Below, one piece after another: positions 56,016 through 64,000 of a stretch of 64,000 bases of DNA. The notes under the pieces are model-generated. The model saw only the letters and a program-made list of their open reading frames with translations. It was not told the origin of the DNA and did no database searches. The stretch covers positions 6,630,598-6,694,597 of the forward strand of contig JABBOT010000016.1 of assembly GCA_016165875.1 (NCBI GenBank), given 5' to 3'. The position numbers and the translations under genes are program-made. Source of the stretch: Acanthopleura granulata. Taxonomy: Eukaryota > Mollusca > Polyplacophora > Chitonida > Chitonidae. Each line of letters opens with the position of its first letter. Position 1 is the stretch's first letter.

Positions 56016-58499
56016 CGTTGCAGTATGGATTTGATGCGTTTTTCTTTCTGGTTTTTTTTTTTTGGACCCTAAGGCACACAAGGTACTTGTTCAATCCCGG
56101 TCTCGCTGCTTTTGGGCACTCGGTGGCAAGAAGTGGTAGACAGCGCAACATTCGTTGAAGGTTACTAGTCTTCTCCCAGGGCTGTCTGCTCATTTATAGC
56201 CCACGTCAAAAGTAGAAAAGATCGTCAGTAAGTCGCCAAAAGTCAGTGGTTCGTGCCACGGGTCTCGTTTCACCGATGTACAAAACTGAAAGAATTAACT
56301 AAAGGCTGAAAGCAGTCTCTATACGATTCAGTTAAACTACCGAGAACGTTTCTGTGGTCACCGACGCTTTTTTTATTTAATCCGCCTCAAGTTGGATAGC
56401 TGTAATAATCGTTATACAGCCTTGGGTACAACGGAAGATTACTACCGCCACGGTTTCTCTACTGTCGTATAATCTTCGCTATCGAAAAAAGGCTTTCAAT
56501 CAATTAGTAGCCGTGGGGGCATTAGAAAAGATACCGTGGTTATGACAGATGCATGCGTTGAGAACACAGAGCCTGAAATAGGGTGGATGGACAGAGACGG
56601 CATGGTTTGTACGGAATAAGGATCCAAAGCCTCAATAAACTGCGATCTCTATTTCCTGACAGCATTAGGCTAGTTTACTACTGCGCTTGCTATGCGCTGT
56701 AGTTCAGCTTACGTTCGACAACATCAGTTCTGACACGTAGTAGATGATGCAGCGCGGTGAATGATGGGTGAAAGGCATATTCTTTTTACATCAACCCTCT
56801 ACCCCCCCCCCTCCCCACGCTCCCGTTCCACACACACAGCTTACCACCATTGCCTCCTCTTCCCCACTCACAAATAACATCCACGGCTCATTTCAATCCT
56901 CTCTCAGTCTCCCTCCATTATATTTTATAGAAAGAAAAAAAGCACAATCTGCATGGATGCTTTTTTCTTTCAGAGGGAATGGGTTGAGAAGGGTTTTTAA
57001 GTACCATTTGCCATCTAAATGAGAAAGCGCCACTGAAGAATTCCATATCACATTTCATAAACAACATTACAGAGCGAATCATGCAAAGACCTAAGATACT
57101 AGATAGAGGGGATATAATACGGGCACTGCCATTACCACCGGGGTATGTATACGAGCTGAAGTCTATCACGACTGAAAAAAACATGGACTGCGTTCATTTA
57201 CACCGCGGCTAAAACGCACTGGACACTTGCAGAAACCGATGGCGTCTATGTTCAAAACAAGGAATATATGATTGATGGAAAACATTTTTAAACATTCATG
57301 TATTTCAAACTCGACAATTTATCAGTGTGCACTATTTACTTTTTTACACATTTTGTTGTAAATTGTTAATGAAATTGGAGGTGTGTAAGCAATTTACATA
57401 CCCTCAAGAGAACTGAATTGTAAGTCAAATTCGTCAGAATATACCAAAAATAAAACTTAGGGCACACCTGACAACCTGATTAAAATCGAAGGGTATGCAA
57501 ATGTATTCAATTATAATATTTGTAAACGCACTTTACTTTTGCAGGAAACCGATTTGATTGAAACTGAACTATAGCGACTAGTCTGTACGTGTTTAGCCCA
57601 GTCCAAAATCTTCAATAAAATAAATCTAAATAAAGCAATAACCTTTTCCTGTCGTGTAAGATTATATACGTGGATGTCTAAATACACGTCACCGGCGATT
57701 TAATCGTCGGTTTGTGGGCACGATCCGCCGTTTTATTTGTCAGGTTCGTGTTTTTACATCAGCTGTTGTCGCGCGCGGTCCCTCGGTTGATGGCGGTTCT
57801 GCCTGACGATGCGCCTGCAGTTAATCGCTCAATCTGTCACAGGTTAGTTTGGACCTGTCCCCGCTCTGAGCTCAACAATGATTCACTTTGTCCCGGAGAA
57901 GTACTTATCCTTGTCAGGCAGACCGCTGAAGTATCATCAACCTCTCTTGTTCTTGAGGACCAGGTTGTAATTTTCCCTTCCACTTCGCTTGACAGGCAAT
58001 ATTTAGGCGAACTGCTAGATCGCGACCGTCCGCCATGATGACCGACTCCCTGTAGGGATCGAACTCTGAGGGGAAAAAAAAACCGGCTGGGATCAATAAG
58101 TCAAACTTGCGGCATTCCAGGACATATCGTAATTTGGAGCAAATGCCCTGTTTTCGTAAATCCGCGTGTATATTTGTGACTTGTGAAACCTTAATGCTGT
58201 CCCTGTGAGGAAAGAAGCAACCTATATTTTAGTTAGTGGAGAAATAAGGCCATTCGCACTTGATTCCTTGTTTCTCGGGACTCATTATGTCATTTTTTTT
58301 TACAGAAATAGCCACAAATCAGATAAGATTATCGTGCAATGTATTCGAATAATAATAATGAGAAATGAAAACCGTTCCGCCGGCCGCACCAGCTTTCCAA
58401 AAGATGACGGGAAACAAAGAGATCAAGTGTCGCTGGCTTTAAGGACGGAAAACATGGTGTGCTACAGATTTGGGGAGCCGCCCGTTTTTTAGTGATCAA
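56016..58499. other. long unique non-coding stretch
   Basis: No repeat or gene is recognised. C10 lies at 56802-56811 in a C-rich patch (56795-56880). Frames at 56768-57022 and 57712-58038 (84 and 108 codons) lack motifs. Confidence 0.4.
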
Positions 58500-58812
58500 A
58501 GGGGTCCGACTTTCAATCGCTAGGACACAGAAGGTGCGGGTTCAAACCCGGCATTGGACAGAAATTTTGTAGATTTCCAAGCTCTCCGAATGTTTGCGTG
58601 GCGTTGGTGAAATTAAGCGTTCAACGACACTCGAGGTGTGCACATCTGTACCTCACATGGGGAAGTTCACCAGGATATATATAGGCCTTCATGCATCTAG
58701 CCAAAGGCCCCTTACGTGGTTTACACAACCCGTACACTCTGCATGCTCTCCTGCGTCCATATAACTGACCGACGCTGTATGAGTGAAAAACTTTCGAATA
58801 TATTTCATCAAT
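58500..58812 (+). mobile_element. SINE of the second type, full span
   Basis: The head contains a strong B box (GCGGGTTCAAACCCGGC at about 58537). The body is long and the tail reads ATAACTGACCGACGCTGTAT, GAGTGAAAAACTTTCGAATA. An (ATCA)n-like end follows to about 58850. Confidence 0.72.
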
Positions 58813-58845
58813 CAACATACAATCAATCAATTATTCAATCAATCA

Positions 58846-59057
58846 ATTGATTTTAGTTGTTTAATTCCCCCGGCTCAAGAATGGCCGATTTCTTTTGTAG
58901 GTCCATTGATGAAGGAATCCTGGTGTTGCACCTCCAGCAACAATTGTGGCGGAAAGCAGCAGGCAAATTAGCGGGTGGACACTGTATTTTACTCGTTCCA
59001 TGGCTATACTGGCCTTGAGTGTAGGACGCTATATCGCTCTATCCGCGATGGCCCCTA
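58846..59057 (-). mobile_element. diverged SINE, opposite to its neighbour
   Basis: TAATTCCCCCGGCTCAAGAA resembles a decayed complemented tail. At 59030-59057 the minus strand reads GGGGCCATCGCGGATAGAGC, an A-box-like head. The two SINEs lie tail to tail. Confidence 0.45.
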
Positions 59058-60631
59058 CATTGTAGGTATAAAAACACCATTTGGATTTTGTATCCAAGAT
59101 TCTAAACCTAAACCCTAAACCCTGTTTCTATGGCGATAGGACGCTAGTGCCTGCATTCCAGCTGATTTATTTTGAGAAAATGGCGGTCAACCCCTGACGA
59201 TATTTGGATATGTTGTAGGCCAGGCATCTGGTTATTTGACAGAATGTGTCATTTGGGCAAACGAAAATTAGGGAATACAGTTTTAGGAGGGTGTTCTTTG
59301 TGAAATTACTACATAAATAGTAAGGCTATTTTTAGTGATTTTTATGCCTACAGAGAGAGTGAGCTGTACATTAGCGATGTATATCCTCTTCCACACGAAG
59401 GTCAGATTTCTGCTAGTACCGTCTACGTTCTAAAAAGTCTCGCTTTCCTCAAGCTCTGACATTATAAGGATGGATAAAACAATGATTTCTCTCGCATCGA
59501 TTTTTACAAAGGATTATTTTTTCACTCGCCTTCTTGGACAAAAATGTTATCTTACTGATTTCCCAGAAGGCTGATATAATCCGTCTTAAATTACTTCCTG
59601 TGGGCCTCAAGTGTATCTTATCGGCTTTTTCCATTATCTCGAGCTACCCCTTACCTGTGAAAAAAAATTGAACATTTCTTTTGCTCTTAAAGAACAATAA
59701 GTTTCTTTGCGTATAGCTAGAGGTAACATAGCTAATTTTCGTCCAATCATGTTCGATCAATATATTCAGTCCGTATCACCGGATATGTCCTCCAGGCAAT
59801 GTTCAGTTTTCGCACAGCCTGTCAATTTTTCGCATGTGATAAACATGTCTTTTTGATTGGCAGGCCAGACAATTTACTGTAATAAACTTTAAATTTAATT
59901 ACTCGTGTAAAGTAAAGTAATGACTCCTAATTTGCTTTTGGGAAGAGATTCAGGGAATTTCGTCGCTTTATTTGAATTTCTTAAATGAATCGTAAAGCTG
60001 AAATAATTGTGTGCTCGCAATAGTAATTACATAATTAGTTTTCGTCTAAGCGTAATTAATGGTGTCAATTAAATATAAAATGAATCTGATGGGGTATTCT
60101 GGCACAGCTGCCTGCATCTAGCGCCTGCAATATGATTATGATGTCAAGCGTACAAACGTTTGCTCCGGTTTTCTCTGCCCGGAAAGCCCTGTTAGAATAT
60201 ATTGTAGTTATTTATTTGAATGTTGAAGGTTTATTATACGATGTACTTAAGAAATGTTCAGTTATAAGTTATTATGACATCTCTCAGTTTTACTAATCCA
60301 TGTTTTTATGGAAAAGGAGGAGGAGGGAGCTGAAAGTCCGGACTAAACCACCTGCATTCGAGGGTCCATCTTGTGAGAAAAAAAAATTAATTTTTGTAAC
60401 AGCCTTGCGAACATATTCAACGATTCAACGGGCACATGGGATGAGCTTCTGTGGATTGATTTATTATTTGTTTACTTATATCTTTTTAGTATTTACTGTT
60501 GTCGTAGATGTTCGTAGTAAAATTGGAAATTTGCGTTTAAGTTCAAATGTAAGTTCAGGAATACAACCACAAGTTAAGACTAAGTATGATGTAAGGGCTA
60601 AGACAACTTCTTAATCTTGGGACCATGACTG
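59058..60631. other. unique stretch; possible regulatory block; telomere-like word
   Basis: CCTAAACCCTAAACCCTG at 59107-59124 is a short telomere-like run. The 59840-60110 part is AT-rich, free of repeats and rich in TAATTA words. No gene is recognised; the 104-codon frame at 60300-60614 is without motif. Confidence 0.4.
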
Positions 60632-60690
60632 CCCGTAGTAAACCACGAACCTTTCGCAAGTTACTGACGAGTTTTCCTACGTGTGGCGAA
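60632..60690 (-). mobile_element. SINE body fragment, second family
   Basis: GTAGTAAACCACGAACCTTT, CGCAAGTTACTGACGAGTTT and TCCTACGTGTGGCG match the complemented second-family body (compare 15749-15780). Confidence 0.6.
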
Positions 60691-62959
60691 CTGATATGCA
60701 CGCCATATTGATGGAAGAAAAGAGGTCTTCAACTCTGACTTTCGTAAAGGCTTTTATTATTTTAAGTTTTTGCTTTACTACATAAATAGGGGGTACACCT
60801 ATACACCGAAAAGTGTGACATACTACACAAAAACCCAGGTGATATACTACACAAAAATCCAGGTGAAAGAGTAATTTCAACAAGTTTGGGTCCGCTTTGT
60901 AAAAGGCGGGAAGTAATTTCACGAATTGACGATGACAAGACGATGTCATATTAAAATTCAGTGACAGTTTTCTTTACTATGGACACTGTGCTTTAACTAA
61001 ATTTGCATTAAAAGTACTTTTCGAATCTGCAGTCGACCAATTTAATGGAATGAAGGAGGTTCGAACTGGTATGGTACAGTATGACATTTCCAAAAAAATG
61101 TGAAACTAAATGTTAATCGTCCTGAACAGAAAAAAAATCCAAGTAACTCGGCGCTACACTCCGCGAATCTCTCAGAAAACTTCATCCCGCCTTACCAGAC
61201 TTCATACCACACTAAATGCGATTGAGATATCTAATTCAAGGTGTTTAGGAATGGAGCCATGTATCATTTACCTCAAACATGGAAAGTGTCATGTTATCGA
61301 GAAAACCTAATGAATAATTCATACGTAAATCACGTGAAAATTTCCCGAAGACAAATAGACCCTACGAAACTTTCCCATGCATCATAGGCGGGTATGACAT
61401 TCGGCTTGATGTGAGATTTAAATTCGCCGCGGACTTAACGCAAAATCATAACCGAAACCCTTGACGGGCTGATGTGCCATAACACAGCCGCGTATCCATT
61501 AGTCTATTATAAAGAGATGGTTCATGCCGAACTGGATTCCGCTGGACAACTTTCGCCCCAAAACCAATTTGGTAAGATTCTGGCCCGAGGCCCCCATGGG
61601 CCGACAAATTTGTCAGGGCTAAGCTCTGGTGCCCGATTAATAATAAAGAGGTCTTCACTGGAAAAGACAGGAGCTGGGCTTTGTTCGGAATTCAAGAGTT
61701 CTCATGTCGCCTAAAGCCATTCCTCAGTATAGGTTGTCTTATACTCGCTTTCCCCGTCCGAAGACTCAAATATACCGAAGAAGGCAGTAGTTCGAAGCCA
61801 GTTCCTGTTCGGAATTCAAGACGGATGTCAATTGTCACCCATGTAGTGCCATCCACACAACACTATCAAGAAAAAAGTAAAAAAAATTTGAAAAAATGGA
61901 CACAAAGTTTCTTTTTTTTTCTTATTTCTCTTCTTTTTTTTTTTTTTTCTTTTCTTTTTTTTTTTTTTTTTTTTTTGTTCTTGTTTTTTTTTCTTCTTCT
62001 GTTATCGGGAGGATAGTTTACTCTCTGATCCAGAGTCCCAGAAAGTCGAAACCACTCTAAAGTAAGTGTTATCCCTGCGAGTGATAGCGGGTGATTGGGG
62101 GTAATATGCAGTAAGGCCCATATCAAGTATATCCTACACTTTCGCTTTCGATTTCGATTTGACGATTACGTTTGACGTTATTCGTTGACTTGTGTTATGC
62201 CTCGGATAAAAAGTCAATTCCAAGCAGCTGTATATAATGCGGTGCATTATTTTCTGAATTTAAGGTCGTAGATCTGAGTTTATATCGTAATCTGTGTATT
62301 ATCGGGGCAGAAAGCATCCCTGTTATCTAGAGAATAAAAAACGCGGTGCCGAAATCCATAGGAAAGTCTCATGTACATGTGTAATGACGCAGCCTTGGTT
62401 GACTAGGTCAGCGACAAACGCTGAACCTTGAATGGCCACAAAGCGGGTGGACATATTGCTTTATATGGAAATCTTGAACAAATAAGACAACATATGACTG
62501 TAAAACTGGGTGCGTGGTAACTGACTGTCGAAAAATGAGCATTGGTGTCTCTCCCACCTGAGAGAAAACATAGATGCAACGAACAACAGCACTGGGGTGA
62601 CGCACTGTACTTTGATGTTCGAAAACGAGACGGGATTCCATCACAAGTATCGAAAACCTTCGATAACTTGATGTCAGCTCGAAATATGACGTCGTACTCC
62701 AACGATCTTATTGGAGTTATTACCTGTGTTTAAAAAGCTATCACCACAAGGCTATTCGCCCAAAGGACAGCCATGAGTCCAGCAACTGTATAAGAAAAAG
62801 TTTATAAGCTTTTTGTTTTTTCTTTTTTTTGCGGGGGCGGGTGGGGGAGTGGTTATGTTTGCTTATCAATCAATAAGACACAATGGTTGTTGATTCAGTT
62901 CTATAATCGAACAGAGAGAATTGGAGACTATACCTTGCGCCTTAATCCATTGTACTCGG
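60691..62959. other. long unique stretch with pyrimidine tract
   Basis: No gene is recognised. The interval 61909-61999 is almost pure T with some C. Frames across it encode poly-Phe or poly-Lys and are artefacts. CTTGTTCGGAATTCAAGAGT (61679) and CTGTTCGGAATTCAAGACG (61806) share a short direct repeat. The motif ACACCCAGGT/ACACAAAAACCCAGG repeats at 60826-60865. Confidence 0.45.
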
Positions 62960-63093
62960 GCGGATATATGGACTCGCCCTGCCGCGAGAAGACACACTAT
63001 AAGTACACACCACAAGGACTCCTCGTCGTCATATGACTGAAACACTGTTACGTATGACGTGAAACCGCGAGCACTCACTCACTCCTTCACTCC
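62960..63093 (+). mobile_element. SINE 3' part with CACTCACTC end
   Basis: GTCGTCATATGACTGAAACA, CTGTTACGTATGACGTGAAA and CGCGAGCACTCACTCACTCC form another SINE end type, which I know in molluscs by its CACTCACT run. The head is not resolved. Confidence 0.55.
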
Positions 63094-63166
63094 ATTTACA
63101 AACTTCATCGCCATCGTGGAAGTAAACATTCTTAAGCACTGCATTTAACACCAATCAAATAAATTC
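63094..63166 (+). mobile_element. SINE tail fragment, main tail type
   Basis: CTTCATCGCCATCGTGGAAG, TAAACATTCTTAAGCACTGC and ATTTAACACCAATCAAATAA directly follow the CACTCACT-type end, so two SINE ends are joined head to tail. Confidence 0.65.
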
Positions 63167-63168
63167 TG

Positions 63169-63290
63169 GTCCCTGTTCCTCGAAGCAGTCGTAGACTAAG
63201 GTGATTGTAGACAACTTACGTTAAAGAAATAGGTAGACATGGTAGTTACGATCAGCTTAACCGACAATTGCTTTGTGGAACAGGGGACAG
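63169..63290. mobile_element. MITE-like inverted-repeat element, weak
   Basis: GTCCCTGTTCCTCGAAGCAG at the left and GCTTTGTGGAACAGGGGAC at the right form imperfect inverted ends. The element is about 120 bp and has no coding capacity. Confidence 0.5.
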
Positions 63291-63293
63291 AGC

Positions 63294-63437
63294 CCACTTT
63301 CACAAAGCTTCGTAAATCGATTTCTCGTAGCTTTTCTCGTAAATCACGTCTCCATATGGCGCTATAACCTAGACGACGTCTTTTTACGAGAAAACTTTCG
63401 AAAAAAAAGAGACTTACGAAGTTATGTGAAAGTGGTC
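63294..63437. mobile_element. MITE-like inverted-repeat element
   Basis: The left arm (63294-63351: CCCACTTTCACAAAGCTTCG, TTTTCTCGTAAATCACGTC) pairs with the right arm (63376-63437: GACGTCTTTTTACGAGAAAA, CTTACGAAGTTATGTGAAAG). It immediately follows the element at 63169-63290, and both ends carry CACAAAG or similar. Confidence 0.65.
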
Positions 63438-63864
63438 CGTGCTCGGACGAGAACCGGCCACGCAATGAAGGTGGCGGTCACGATGTATAGCAATGGCTGA
63501 GGATATTATTGATGGCCTTTATGAAGCGAACAATTTGCTTGGCTCGGAACGTCTTGATTAAACCTTGGTCGCCAAATAATCCCCCTCCCCTTCTCTCGTT
63601 CTCCCTCCACCCCGCCGCCCCAATCACCCTCGGAATTTCCGAGCTAAGCCGCGTCCGGGACGGGGGTCGTTTTTCAGTTGTATCTTGACGCTGGTTCTTG
63701 GCTAAAGACAGATGTATTCATCAATGCCTGTAAAAGATATATGGTAAATTCACCAGCGTGCTATACTCAGTGCTCCAACACAAAAGAACCCTGTCAACAC
63801 TGGTCAGCGGATGCGGATACGTGCGTCAATTAACCTTTTGTGTGCGGAAGTTTTGGCCCTCGTT

Positions 63865-63905
63865 AGGTCATCGTTGAAATATTGCAAATATGGCGTTAAA
63901 CCCCT
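63865..63905 (+). mobile_element. SINE tail remnant
   Basis: GTTGAAATATTGCAAATATG then GCGTTAAACCCC is the end of a SINE tail. No upstream body is recognisable, and no AT-rich end follows. Confidence 0.45.
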
Positions 63906-64000
63906 AGCATTTATGATTTCATTCACCATTGGCCTATAGATAAAGCATCATAACATGAAACAGTGGAATAGATTAGAGAAAAGAAATAAGAATTCCCCAG

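Noticed and set aside
57712..58038. 108-codon plus-strand frame with a hydrophobic start
   Set aside because: The hydrophobic N-terminus resembles a signal peptide only loosely. No cysteine or domain pattern follows, and no splice or polyadenylation context could be shown.
58505..58575. Candidate tRNA gene with a strong B box
   Set aside because: It is too short between the boxes, and a SINE body and tail follow directly.
61681..62126. Poly-Phe and poly-Lys frames
   Set aside because: They come from the T-rich tract at 61909-61999.

Overview
This window looks like repeat-rich, non-coding nuclear DNA of a marine lophotrochozoan, most likely a mollusc (bivalve or gastropod). A relative such as a brachiopod cannot be excluded. 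The main evidence is a tRNA-derived SINE family seen in full or in part at more than 25 sites. Its 3' end reads roughly GTCGTATAAGTGAAATATTC, then GAGTACGGCGTAAAACACCA, then an (AAAT)n tail; as far as I know this tail type is common in molluscan genomes. I saw no bacterial operon logic and no CRISPR array, rRNA gene, intact tRNA gene or recognisable transposase or reverse-transcriptase domain.

I make no protein-coding call. The longest open frame (176 codons, 21152-21682) is about what chance gives in six frames of 64 kb. Nearly every other frame that looks distinctive sits on a repeat: SINE copies, a trinucleotide microsatellite that fakes a poly-histidine protein, or the dispersed family described next. 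Short exons of a large gene could still be hidden in the unique stretches.

Three layers of structure explain much of the window. (1) An unclassified modular family, named here A-B-C (with a D block between A and B in some copies), occurs about 23 times. Plus-strand copies dominate before 26 kb and minus-strand copies dominate from 37 to 54 kb. (2) SINEs have inserted into this older layer. Six insertions keep target-site duplications of 9 to 14 bp, including one inside an A block (8300-8569) and a 5'-truncated one inside a B block (48636-48774). (3) Local tandem growth is common: minisatellites at 2.1, 13.7, 17.4, 18.0, 25.0, 37.8, 39.9 and 40.7 kb, and a diverged direct duplication of about 1.2 kb (near 47.1-48.3 and 49.3-50.6 kb) lying among minus-strand B-C copies.

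Two larger inverted-repeat elements stand out: 1556-1834 has 51-bp arms and a tRNA-like core, and 11279-11685 has 143-bp arms. Several long repeat-free AT-rich stretches (36.2-36.4, 39.1-39.4 and 59.8-60.1 kb) are rich in homeodomain-, RUNX- and SOX-like words and could be regulatory, but this is inference only. No new protein system is visible. The best candidate for something undescribed is the A-B-C family and its link to the 1.2-kb duplicated unit.
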